Shown here: piece by piece, positions 16,242 through 23,519 of the stretch | Numbering within the stretch: the first letter of the stretch is position 1 | How the letters are laid out: each line of letters starts with the position of its first letter | Source of the DNA: an uncultured Desulfovibrio sp. | GTDB lineage: Bacteria; Desulfobacterota; Desulfovibrionia; Desulfovibrionales; Desulfovibrionaceae | Direction of reading: 5' to 3' | NCBI GenBank assembly: GCA_934546745.1 | Contig: CAKTDV010000027.1 | Location: 1 to 28,865, forward strand | DNA length: 28,865 bases | Notes under the pieces: model-generated | What the model was told of the DNA's origin: nothing | Database searches by the model: none | Seen by the model: the letters and a program-made list of their open reading frames with translations, nothing else | Made by a program: the position numbers and the translations under genes

Positions 16242-16685
16242 ATGGAAGAAACCATGAATCCGCAACTGCGGTCCATGCTCCGCGGCTATGAGCAGCAACT
16301 GCTCTCGGCACGGAGACTGGCCCGGCTACGGGTGAAAATGAGGCTTGCCGAAGGCGAGCCGCCGCATGACCCCGATCCGGAAATCAAGCGGCGCGCGTAT
16401 GTGGAACAGGTCGCGCGCGAACTGTATGAAAGCCTGATTTATACGGGCAGCGATAATCCGATGGTGGAGGAAATTCGGCGGGAGCTGGGGAAAAGCGTGG
16501 GGCAGGAGCTCCTCTTTACCTATCCGCCCGGCGAACAACTGCGTTTTGTGGGCCGAAGCCCGAAAGGTTCGCAGCCTTTGTCCGAGGATGAGCAAAGGCA
16601 GGCGCGATTCGCGCTCTGGCGTGTCACGCGCCAGCTGGTGCATCAAAGTATGCTGGATAAGCCGCCGCCCCTGAGATCGAGATAG
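16242..16685 (+). CDS. Conserved-looking protein of unknown function upstream of flgM
   Basis: I recall a comparable unnamed gene beside flgM in Desulfovibrio but know no function. The 147-residue product is soluble, charged and mostly helical, with no signal peptide or membrane helix. It has an N-terminal Arg/Leu-rich helix (YEQQLLSARRLARLRVKMR), a middle VEQVARELYESLIYTGSDNPMVEEIRREL and a Tyr-Pro-Pro-Gly segment. It is read from a sigma-28 type promoter and is followed 31 bases later by flgM, so a late flagellar role is a fair inference. A second ATG at 16254, preceded by GGAAGA, is an alternative start. Confidence 0.8.
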   Translation: MEETMNPQLRSMLRGYEQQLLSARRLARLRVKMRLAEGEPPHDPDPEIKRRAYVEQVARELYESLIYTGSDNPMVEEIRRELGKSVGQELLFTYPPGEQLRFVGRSPKGSQPLSEDEQRQARFALWRVTRQLVHQSMLDKPPPLRSR

Positions 16686-16716
16686 GTAAGGTTCTTGTCG
16701 GCAGCCGGAGGAAACT

Positions 16717-17025
16717 ATGGATATACAGCAACTCACAAACGCCATGGACGCCTATGGTGGCACTGTTGCCGGAACGGCCAGCGAGGCCGCGCCGCGCAGG
16801 GGCCGTCCGGCCTCCGCCGCGCCCGCGCAGGGCGACACCGTGCGGGTGTCGCAGGACGGGCAGCTTCTGAACGTCGCCCTCAAGGCCGCGCAGGAAGCCC
16901 CCGATGTGCGCACGGAAAAGGTGGAGCGGCTGCGGACGCAGATCGCCAACGGGACCTATGCCCGCGACAGCCGCGCGATTGCGGCCGGGATTCTCCGCGA
17001 GGAAGCGGCGCTGTTCCAGGACTGA
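16717..17025 (+). CDS. flgM: Anti-sigma-28 factor FlgM
   Basis: FlgM binds sigma-28 and blocks late flagellar genes until the hook is complete and FlgM is exported. The 102-residue product has a disordered Ala/Gly-rich N-terminal half and the FlgM C-terminal helices VRTEKVERLRTQIANGTY and RAIAAGILREEAALF (about 64-100), which form the sigma-binding part. A GGAGG site precedes the ATG. It lies behind a sigma-28 type promoter, as expected for autoregulation, and is convergent with fliW across a bidirectional terminator. Confidence 0.92.
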   Translation: MDIQQLTNAMDAYGGTVAGTASEAAPRRGRPASAAPAQGDTVRVSQDGQLLNVALKAAQEAPDVRTEKVERLRTQIANGTYARDSRAIAAGILREEAALFQD

Positions 17026-17075
17026 TCAGTTTTCGGGAGAAAAAAGCATCCCAGGAAAAAACCTGCCCGGAAAAA

Positions 17076-17127
17076 GGAAAACGCTCCATGCCCCTACCGC
17101 AAACGGTATCGGACATGGAGCGTTTTT
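17076..17127. terminator. Bidirectional terminator between flgM and fliW
   Basis: AAAACGCTCCATG (17078-17090) pairs with CATGGAGCGTTTT (17114-17126). Inside the loop, TACCG and CGGTA form a second small stem. A T5 run ends the plus-strand side, and the minus-strand side ends TTTTCC, so it can stop flgM transcription and transcription coming from fliW. Confidence 0.85.
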
Positions 17128-17188
17128 CATGCTCCACAGCAACATAGAGTGCATCTCATTGTCTGACATCCCGTTCCATGAGGATGTC

Positions 17189-17226
17189 CACCGGATTGCC
17201 CGGTGTGTCAGGAAGAGCTTTCCCGC
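17189..17226 (-). repeat. Dispersed intergenic element, copy B (at the fliW stop)
   Basis: On the minus strand the core starts at the fliW stop codon: TGACACAC-C-GGGCAATCCGGTG. The hairpin CACCGG-ATTGC-CCGGTG is perfect here. A further hairpin, GACATCC (17165-17171) with GGATGTC (17182-17188), follows directly. Copy A lies after larE at 11855-11889. Confidence 0.55.
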
Positions 17227-17738
17227 TCGCCGCCGTCGGGCGGCGCGGGCGTAAAGCGCAGATCGCGTTTCCGCTTCCCCGCCGGGCGCGCGTTGCCCAT
17301 GTGATCGCCGATACGGGCCTGCGTGGGGCCGTCGCCCATCTGGGCGACCTGCACCCCGACACAATTTTTGTGATTGATGATGATGGGGCCCATCAGGTTC
17401 AGCAGGGCGTTGGCCGGATCGCCTTCCGGGATGCTGACCGTCACCAGCACGGCGGCGTCCTCCTCCTGTTGCAGACGCAACAGGGCCTGATCCGCATCGC
17501 CGATAATCACAGGGTACGACGGACGGAAACTGTACGGATCCGCCACCAGCAGCCCCACCTGCGGATTGGAGACGCTTTGCAGCACCAGCAGGGGCGCGTC
17601 GGGCTGCACCTGCAACAGCACGAATTCATGTTCCTTCTCGAAACCGGCGAGGCCCCTCGGAAAATGAACAATCTTGTCCGTCTGCACCGTGCGCCGCCCC
17701 AAACGGGTATCAATGTCAATTGTCCTGTCTTCTGCCAT
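17208..17738 (-). CDS. fliW: Flagellar assembly factor FliW
   Basis: FliW binds flagellin and, when freed by flagellin export, binds CsrA to relieve repression of flagellin translation. The 176-residue product has the family start (MAEDRTIDIDTRLGRRTVQTDKIVHFPRGLAGFE) with F-P-x-G-L-x-G-F/E at about 26-34, the central DPYSFRPSYP and the C-terminal LNLMGPIIINHKN...G.Q motif, followed by a charged tail. It comes 76 bases after flgL; that gap is too short to hold csrA, which often sits at this place. The gap holds a CAGGCGC/GCGCCTG hairpin, and no clear Shine-Dalgarno precedes the ATG, so translation may be regulated or depend on coupling. Confidence 0.93.
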   Translation of the reverse strand: MAEDRTIDIDTRLGRRTVQTDKIVHFPRGLAGFEKEHEFVLLQVQPDAPLLVLQSVSNPQVGLLVADPYSFRPSYPVIIGDADQALLRLQQEEDAAVLVTVSIPEGDPANALLNLMGPIIINHKNCVGVQVAQMGDGPTQARIGDHMGNARPAGKRKRDLRFTPAPPDGGERESSS

Positions 17739-17754
17739 GGTTCTACAGCCGTAA

Positions 17755-17771
17755 CAGGCGCGCAGCGCCTG
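17755..17771 (-). promoter_or_regulatory. Hairpin in the flgL-fliW gap
   Basis: CAGGCGC and GCGCCTG form a perfect 7-bp stem around a 3-base loop, 17 bases before the fliW ATG on the minus strand. With the missing Shine-Dalgarno it could affect fliW translation, or it may be a processing site in the long flagellar transcript. Confidence 0.35.
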
Positions 17772-17814
17772 GTTCTGGGTTGTCCGCGACGATCCGCATG
17801 TACGAGCGCCGTGC

Positions 17815-20475
17815 CTACAGGTAATTCATGAGCCCCAGATTCATGATCATGGACGACGACTTCAGAACGGTCTGGTACGCCATCTGCTGCTGGGTCATTT
17901 TCGTCAGCAGCTCGGTGAGATCAATGTCCTCGGTGCCGCTCAGCACCTCTTCCTGGGAAAGCAGGGTCGACGAATTGACATCATAGGCCAGCGAGACGCG
18001 GTTTTCCAGCGCGCCGGTATAGGCCGACTGCGTCGTCACATATTCCAGGCAGGAGGAGAGCTTTGCATAGGCTTCCTGACAACCTTCCTGATTGTTGAAT
18101 TCCAGCGCGGCGATGAAATCGCCCATGATGTTGAAAAGGTTCGTCTCCTCGGAGAGCATGGGTTTGTTCTCGTAATAGCCGCCGAAAATCTCCGTGCCGA
18201 CGCGGTTGACGTCGATATAGGTGTTCTTCAGCACCTCATAGCCCAGATCCGCGCGCTGGGGATGGATGAGCACCTGCGTTCCGGCCTCAATGCTGTTGCC
18301 CGAAGCGACGGCGTCCACGTCGATGAAGCCGCCGGGCACAGGCAGACGCAACGGCTGGTTGCCGGTGGCCTGCGCGCTGGCCGTGACCCAGGTCGCGCCG
18401 TTGTCCGTGCTGTAGGAATAGGCGAACTCCCCGTTACGGGCAAGATTGATATCGCCGCTGAACGTTCCGTTGGCCTGTTTCGCGCCCTCAAAGCGCACCA
18501 GCACGTTGGCGCCGAAAACGCCTTCGGCCGTCACGTCCAGATTTTTGTAGGCCGTCGCGCCCTTCACCGTGCTGGAAATGGCGATCTGCGGCGGGGGGTT
18601 GTTGGTGTCCCCCTGATAGACGCCCGTGGGCTTCAGGAAAAAGGCCGTGCCGTCCTCGGTGCTGAACTGGCCGTCCGCCGTCTTCTCGGCGGCCTCAATA
18701 TCCCACCGCTTGTAGGGCGGCTTGACCAGCGCTTCTGTTCCCTTGGTGATGGTATTGACACCACCTATCTCAAGGGTACCGCCGGGGATGGCCAGTTCCA
18801 CCGGATTTCCGTTATCAGCCGTTGCCGTGCCCGTCTTCCACGTATTGCCGCCGTCCGTGCTGTAGGAATAGGTGAAGGCATCAGTCCCCGCGAAATTGAC
18901 ATCATCGTCAAAGCGCACCTGTACGGTGTGCTCAAAATTGCCTTTCGCCGTTACTGTGGGCGTAGCCGCGCCCTGCGGAATTGTGACGGCAGCTTGGGGC
19001 TTCCGCGTTATGGACGTCTTCGTCCCTTCTTCAACGGTGCCGGGCGTCGCGGCCCCTCTGGCGTCCACCGTGATGGATCCGCCGGGGATGGGCAGCGTCA
19101 GCGGCTGGCCGCTGGTGGGGTCGTTACCGTCGCCAGTGGTCGTGCCGTAGGCCGTCACCCACGTCTTGCCGCCGTCCGTGCTGTATTCGTAGGCGAAGTC
19201 CGTATTGACGGCGGAAAGATCGATGTTCCCGCTGTAGCTGCCGTCAGGCTGCTTCGTGCCCTTGAAGCGCACCTGCGTATCGCGGCTGAAGTTGCCCGTA
19301 GCCGTCACCGTCGGGGCCGTTGCGCCCGGCGTGGGGGCCGTCGTCGCAACATCGATGGGCGAAGGCTGCGAGACGTCGAATGTCGTGCCCGCTTCAACGG
19401 TATTCGCCGTACCGGCTTTTGTGGCATCCACCTCGATGTAACCGCCGGGAATGGACAGCTTCAGCGGCTGTTTCCCATCGGCCTGCCCCGTGACGGTGGT
19501 ATAGGTCTTGCCGCCGTCCGTGCTGTAGGAATAACGGAACGTATTGGTAGTGGTAAGGTCAATGGCGTCGTCAAAGCGCACCTTCACGTCGCTGTTGAAC
19601 ACGCCATCGGCCGTGGCCGTCGCAGCGGGGGCGGTTCCCCCCCCCGGCAAGGTCTCCGTAACCGTCGCCTGGCCGGGCTTCGACAGATCCTTCAGCAGCT
19701 CGGTGAAATCAATTTCCACGCCGCTCCCCACGATCATCTTCGTGGCGCGGTCGGGCAGCGCGTCCGTCTGCCACGTCTTGCCGCCGTCGGCGCTCCAGCG
19801 GAAGGCCAGCTTGCCGTCCCCGTCGGTGTCGTTGCCGTTGTCCACATGGAAGCCGTTCTCGTCAAGGGTGCCCTTTTCCAGAAACTGCACGGCAATGGTC
19901 TTGTTGCTGCTGCCCCGGACGGTGATCTGCGCCTGGGAGAGGGCGTCCGTCCATTTTTTCTTGGCGGAATCCTCATAGCCGTCGTCGCCGGGCTTGAGAT
20001 CGTCCATCATGGAGACGGAAATGGCCAACCCCTTCTGAAAGGCGCTCTTGTTGTACTTGTGCCCGGCAAAGAGCTGGTTGCCGTTGAATTCCGTATTGGA
20101 AAGATTCAGGATCTGCCCGAACATCTGCCACGCCTCGTCGGCCATGATCTGCCGTTCCGAGGCGGTACGGCTGGTCGAGGCCTGGTTCATGAGCGCCTTG
20201 ATGCTCTGCATGAGGGTCGTCAGGTTGGTCATGGTGGAGTCGGTCAGCTCCAGCCACCCCTTGGCCTCATTGACATTTGTCATGTATTTCTTCGTTGCGC
20301 TGATGGAATCGCGCGTCGTCAGAATACGGTAGAAGGCCGCCGGATCGTCGGAAGGCCGGTTGACCTTCTTCTGCGACGATCCCTGCTCAATGGTCTCCAT
20401 GTAGTTGCCCAGACTGGACTGCATCCCGGAGACCATGTTGCCGTACATATATTGCTGCGTAATACGAATAGCCAT
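17815..20475 (-). CDS. flgL: Flagellar hook-associated protein 3 (FlgL) with large repeat insertion
   Basis: FlgL is the second hook-filament junction protein, exported through the flagellar type III system. The terminal domains are normal: MAIRITQQYMYGNMV to about residue 155, and from about 743 (LGYEVLKNTYIDV) to a C-terminal helix ending MIMNLGLMNYL. Between them is an insertion of nearly 600 residues, giving 886 residues against roughly 300-500 usual. The insertion holds beta-rich modules at about 190-262, 282-370, 387-495, 504-586 and 640-741. Most carry Y-S-T-DGG-x-TW and LxIPGGxIxVDA-like motifs. A DxDxDG loop (about 216-221) precedes the first. GGAGG lies six bases before the ATG; flgK ends 12 bases upstream. 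Confidence 0.95.
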   Translation of the reverse strand: MAIRITQQYMYGNMVSGMQSSLGNYMETIEQGSSQKKVNRPSDDPAAFYRILTTRDSISATKKYMTNVNEAKGWLELTDSTMTNLTTLMQSIKALMNQASTSRTASERQIMADEAWQMFGQILNLSNTEFNGNQLFAGHKYNKSAFQKGLAISVSMMDDLKPGDDGYEDSAKKKWTDALSQAQITVRGSSNKTIAVQFLEKGTLDENGFHVDNGNDTDGDGKLAFRWSADGGKTWQTDALPDRATKMIVGSGVEIDFTELLKDLSKPGQATVTETLPGGGTAPAATATADGVFNSDVKVRFDDAIDLTTTNTFRYSYSTDGGKTYTTVTGQADGKQPLKLSIPGGYIEVDATKAGTANTVEAGTTFDVSQPSPIDVATTAPTPGATAPTVTATGNFSRDTQVRFKGTKQPDGSYSGNIDLSAVNTDFAYEYSTDGGKTWVTAYGTTTGDGNDPTSGQPLTLPIPGGSITVDARGAATPGTVEEGTKTSITRKPQAAVTIPQGAATPTVTAKGNFEHTVQVRFDDDVNFAGTDAFTYSYSTDGGNTWKTGTATADNGNPVELAIPGGTLEIGGVNTITKGTEALVKPPYKRWDIEAAEKTADGQFSTEDGTAFFLKPTGVYQGDTNNPPPQIAISSTVKGATAYKNLDVTAEGVFGANVLVRFEGAKQANGTFSGDINLARNGEFAYSYSTDNGATWVTASAQATGNQPLRLPVPGGFIDVDAVASGNSIEAGTQVLIHPQRADLGYEVLKNTYIDVNRVGTEIFGGYYENKPMLSEETNLFNIMGDFIAALEFNNQEGCQEAYAKLSSCLEYVTTQSAYTGALENRVSLAYDVNSSTLLSQEEVLSGTEDIDLTELLTKMTQQQMAYQTVLKSSSMIMNLGLMNYL
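18253..19908 (-). repeat. Degenerate repeat modules inside flgL
   Basis: Five related segments of about 80-110 codons encode a VRF...F.YSTDGG.TW...LPIPGG.I.VDA...V..GT pattern. They are diverged at the DNA level, unlike the near-identical repeat in the L,D-transpeptidase gene, although the plus-strand string GCCGCCGTCCGTGCTGTA recurs in several of them. The last full module leads straight back into ordinary FlgL sequence. Confidence 0.85.
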
Positions 20476-20487
20476 GCCGCCCCTCCG

Positions 20488-22956
20488 CTACTGCTTGATG
20501 CCAAGCAGGGTCTGCAACATCTGATCCGCCGTGGTGATCAGCTTTGCGGCCGCGATGTAGGAATGCTGATACTTGATCAGATTCGTCATTTCCTCGTCAA
20601 GGTTCACCCCCGACACGGCCTGGGAACGCTCAAAAAGATCCTGTGTCAGCGTGCTGTGATATTCGCTGTTGGTCTTGCTCAGGCGCCGCTCGGAACCGAC
20701 TTCGGACACCAGATTGGCGTAAAACTCCGAGATGGTCTGGTTGTCCACCGTCTTCCACGTGGTGCTGATGGTCACGTCCTTCTTGGCAAGTTCGCCGATG
20801 GCCGTGGCCGTCGCACCGTCGCCCTCGTTGACCTCGAAGTTGCCGTTGACCTGCCCGGAAGCCACCCAGTGGCTGTTCTTGTGCAGCATTTCGTTGACGG
20901 CCAGCGATTCGGCGCTGTTGCCGGAAAAGAAGGTGTTCACCCCCAGCGCCGCCATGAGGCCGGAGGAATCCGCCCCCAGCACGAACTGCTGATCCGCGTT
21001 GTTGCTGATGATCTCCAGCCTGCCGTTCTGGATGGACGCCTGCAGGAGCTGCTTGCCGTCCTTGTCCGTCAGGGCGTTGATCTTGGCCATCACGTCCTCA
21101 AGGCTGTCCGTGGCGGGATCAAAGTCCAGCGTGGCCGAACTCAGGTGCCCCTTGTCGGTCAGCTTGTCATAGAAATGGAACTGTATGGTACCGGCCTGCA
21201 ACTTGTCGCTGAACACAAGGCGGGACTGCCAGCTCCCCAGGGGCTGGCCCGTGTCCCCCACGGATTCCGTGCCCTGAAGGCTGTCGAACTTCTGGAGGCC
21301 CGCGCCCTGGCTGTGCTGGCGGTTCACCTCCCAGATGAGGCTGCGGGCCGTGGCGTCCAGCTCGTCAAGATAGCGGGCGCAGTTGTCGTCGCGGATGTTG
21401 AAATAGGAGGCCATCTTGCCGCCGTACACGCGGTCCTTGTTGTCCGTACCGTCAAGGTAGACCTGGGGCGTCACGTTCTGCGGGCCGCGCGTGGGCTCGA
21501 TCCAGTACAGGGCGTCCTTGGGCGTGAGATCGAACTTGTCGCCCGCGCCCAGCGTGATGGCCGGGCTGGTCGGGTTGATCGGGCTGGTCGGCGTCCCCTC
21601 AACACCAGCGGCGTCCTGCCATGTCTTGCCGTTCCATGTAAGCACCTTCCCTGTGGCATCAATGACCTCGCCGTTGGCGTTCACCCACGCGCCCTCAGGT
21701 CCCTTAGCGGCATCCCATGTAAGTACATTCCCGGCGGCATCAATGACCTCGCCGTTGGCGTTCACCCACGCGCCATCCGGGCCCTGAGTGGCATCCCATG
21801 TAAGCACCTTCCCTGCGGCATCAATGACCTTTCCTTTGTCGGGGCTATTGGGATCATCAAGCACCCACGCGCCATCCGGGCCCTGAGTGGCGTCCCATGT
21901 AAGCACATGCCCTGCGGCATCGACGAACTTTCCATCATTGTTCGTCTGATAGATATCCGTAAAGGAAATCGTCAGGTTCTTCACCCGCACGGGGTCGCTC
22001 TTGCCGTCGCCGTCCCTGTCCGTGATGTCAAAGCGCAGTTCCTGACCGTCGTCGCCCTTCAGCCACGTCCTGCCGCCGTCCAGCGACACGCGGAACTTAT
22101 TGCCGGACAGCATGTCCAGCGTGTATTCAAAGCCGTCGCTCCCCTCGTACTCCACCTTGCCCTTGTAGGCGGAATTGGCCTGAAGGCGGTACTGCGTCTG
22201 CGTATGGCCGTCCAGATAGGCCAGCTCATAGATCGTCTCGCCTTCCACCAGCGGCTGGCCGGTTGTCAGCTGCACGGTGAAGTTCCCCTTGCCGTTGTCG
22301 GTGGTCTGCACGTTGATCAGCCCGGAGAGTTCGCGCACCAGCTGATCCCGCTGATCCAGCAGGCTGTTGGGATTGCTGATGCCGTCGATGGTGTTGGCCG
22401 TAATCTGCCTGTTCAGATCCGCGATGGCCCTGGAAATCTCGTTGACGCGCTTCACCGTGTCCTGGATGGAGACGCTCATGTCCCGCTGGAGCTTCCTGAT
22501 CTGTTCGGCGGTGTTGCTGAACATGTCACCCAGATTGTCCGCATAGGAAAGGAGGCTTGCGCGGTGGGCCGTGCTGTCAGGATACAGGCCAAGATCGCTC
22601 CAGGCCTTGAAATAGTTCTGGAGCGTGGAGCTCAGGCCCGTTCTGTTGGATTCGTTGAACAGGGTCTCCAGCGAGGTCATGAGCTTGTCCTGCTCGTCCC
22701 AGCGCGCGGAATTGGTGTTCTGCCGGATGTAGGACTGTTCCAGAAAGCTGTCGTAATAGCGCAGCACCTGCTGGGCGTTGACGCCCATGCCCATGGCGCC
22801 GGGGCGGTAGTTGATGGCGTAGTTGTCCCGCTGATCGATATACTGGCGGGAATAGCCCTCGGTATCCGCATTGGCGATATTGTTCCCCGTGACGTTCATC
22901 CACGCCTGGGACGCCTGCAGGGAGGTCTTGCCGATATTGAGCAGATTGTTCAACAT
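20488..22956 (-). CDS. flgK: Flagellar hook-associated protein 1 (FlgK) with repeat insertion
   Basis: FlgK is the first hook-filament junction protein. Conserved ends are MLNNLLNIGKTSLQASQAWM and NVTGNNIANADTEGYSRQ at the start, the SNPNSLLDQRDQLVRELS segment (about 194-211), and the C-terminal LIKYQHSYIAAAKLITTADQ helix. At 822 residues it is much longer than the roughly 550 usual. The extra part includes one module with RVSLDGGRTW (about 289-298), a DRDGDGKSD calcium-loop-like motif (313-321) and four tandem repeats of the type IDAAG-VLTWDA-GP-GAWVNANGE (about 341-448). GGGAGG precedes the ATG, which follows the flgN stop by three bases, so the genes are coupled. Confidence 0.96.
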   Translation of the reverse strand: MLNNLLNIGKTSLQASQAWMNVTGNNIANADTEGYSRQYIDQRDNYAINYRPGAMGMGVNAQQVLRYYDSFLEQSYIRQNTNSARWDEQDKLMTSLETLFNESNRTGLSSTLQNYFKAWSDLGLYPDSTAHRASLLSYADNLGDMFSNTAEQIRKLQRDMSVSIQDTVKRVNEISRAIADLNRQITANTIDGISNPNSLLDQRDQLVRELSGLINVQTTDNGKGNFTVQLTTGQPLVEGETIYELAYLDGHTQTQYRLQANSAYKGKVEYEGSDGFEYTLDMLSGNKFRVSLDGGRTWLKGDDGQELRFDITDRDGDGKSDPVRVKNLTISFTDIYQTNNDGKFVDAAGHVLTWDATQGPDGAWVLDDPNSPDKGKVIDAAGKVLTWDATQGPDGAWVNANGEVIDAAGNVLTWDAAKGPEGAWVNANGEVIDATGKVLTWNGKTWQDAAGVEGTPTSPINPTSPAITLGAGDKFDLTPKDALYWIEPTRGPQNVTPQVYLDGTDNKDRVYGGKMASYFNIRDDNCARYLDELDATARSLIWEVNRQHSQGAGLQKFDSLQGTESVGDTGQPLGSWQSRLVFSDKLQAGTIQFHFYDKLTDKGHLSSATLDFDPATDSLEDVMAKINALTDKDGKQLLQASIQNGRLEIISNNADQQFVLGADSSGLMAALGVNTFFSGNSAESLAVNEMLHKNSHWVASGQVNGNFEVNEGDGATATAIGELAKKDVTISTTWKTVDNQTISEFYANLVSEVGSERRLSKTNSEYHSTLTQDLFERSQAVSGVNLDEEMTNLIKYQHSYIAAAKLITTADQMLQTLLGIKQ
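21613..21936 (-). repeat. 81-bp tandem repeat in flgK, four copies
   Basis: The plus-strand anchor CATGTAAG recurs at 21635, 21716, 21797 and 21896: two steps of 81 bases and one of 99, where six extra codons are inserted. Each unit encodes 27 residues of the VIDAAG.VLTWDA..GP.GAWVNANGE type. All lengths keep the frame. Copies two and three are nearly identical in sequence. Confidence 0.93.
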
Positions 22957-22959
22957 GGT

Positions 22960-23430
22960 CTACAACCTCCCGCTGAGAATGGCCGCCTGGGGGTGACGGT
23001 TCCGCCGCATCAGGGATCCCTGACGGCTGTAGGTTTCCAGACGGTGCGGCACCACCTGGCTGGTCAGGGCAAGCAGATTGCGGCTGCTCTGATCCAGCAG
23101 CGCCAGCGAGAACTGCGCGTTGCGGGACGCCTGCCGGGCCGTCTCCTGCTCCGCCTCGTCCACCTGCCGGAACAGATCGCGCAGGGCCTCGCCCTCCTCT
23201 TCCGGTAGCATGGATGCGTAATCCAGAACCGTAGTTCCCGCCAGCTCCGCAACGACCGACGACTTTTCGGCGGCAATCTGCCTGATCAGTTCCTGTATGG
23301 AGAACTGCAGCGCCGCGATGGCGGCGGTATCGCGCTGGCGCAGCACGCCGTATTCTTCCCGCAACAGTTCCTCAAGCAGTTGCAGCGCCTTATGCTGGCG
23401 GAAAAGCGAGTCATGAATATTCTGATACAT
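22960..23430 (-). CDS. flgN: FlgN-type flagellar export chaperone
   Basis: FlgN proteins are cytoplasmic chaperones that deliver FlgK and FlgL to the flagellar exporter. The 156-residue product is almost wholly helical and charged (MYQNIHDSLFRQHKALQLLEELLREEYGVLRQRD...), with no membrane segment, and ends in a basic tail. Sequence resemblance in this family is weak; the call rests on size, helical character and position directly before flgK and flgL. I chose ATG 23430, with GAGG eight bases upstream, over a longer frame from 23514 that would overlap the promoter-like gap after the flgJ-like gene. Confidence 0.82.
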   Translation of the reverse strand: MYQNIHDSLFRQHKALQLLEELLREEYGVLRQRDTAAIAALQFSIQELIRQIAAEKSSVVAELAGTTVLDYASMLPEEEGEALRDLFRQVDEAEQETARQASRNAQFSLALLDQSSRNLLALTSQVVPHRLETYSRQGSLMRRNRHPQAAILSGRL

Positions 23431-23519
23431 GGTGGCGACCTCAGGATGCCCGCAAAGGCGGGTTTGGGACGGCAGTTTTTGCCGTTTCAGGTTATCTAGC
23501 AAAAGACATGCCATTTATT
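23431..23519 (-). promoter_or_regulatory. flgJ-flgN gap with possible sigma-28 promoter and two hairpins
   Basis: On the minus strand TAAA (23517 to 23514) is followed after 14 bases by CTAGATAA (23499 to 23492). This resembles the sigma-28 pattern TAAA-N15-GCCGATAA but is one base short, and only GATAA matches in the -10 box. Two small hairpins (CGGCA/TGCCG and CCCGC/GCGGG) follow. A separate late promoter for flgN-flgK-flgL is possible but weakly supported. Confidence 0.3.

Noticed and set aside
14813..16276. 487-codon minus-strand frame opposite the symporter
   Set aside because: Antisense to a clear membrane protein; extremely His/Asp/Gly/Arg-rich, as expected from a reversed hydrophobic gene.
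21613..21936. Regular repeats resembling an array
   Set aside because: Not CRISPR: the units are coding, contiguous, in frame in flgK and have no unique spacers.
18262..23208. A 1648-codon open frame on the plus strand opposite flgL, flgK and flgN
   Set aside because: It is antisense to three well-supported flagellar genes. Strong GC bias at third positions removes stops on the opposite strand. The product shows no domain, has no ribosome site and crosses gene borders.
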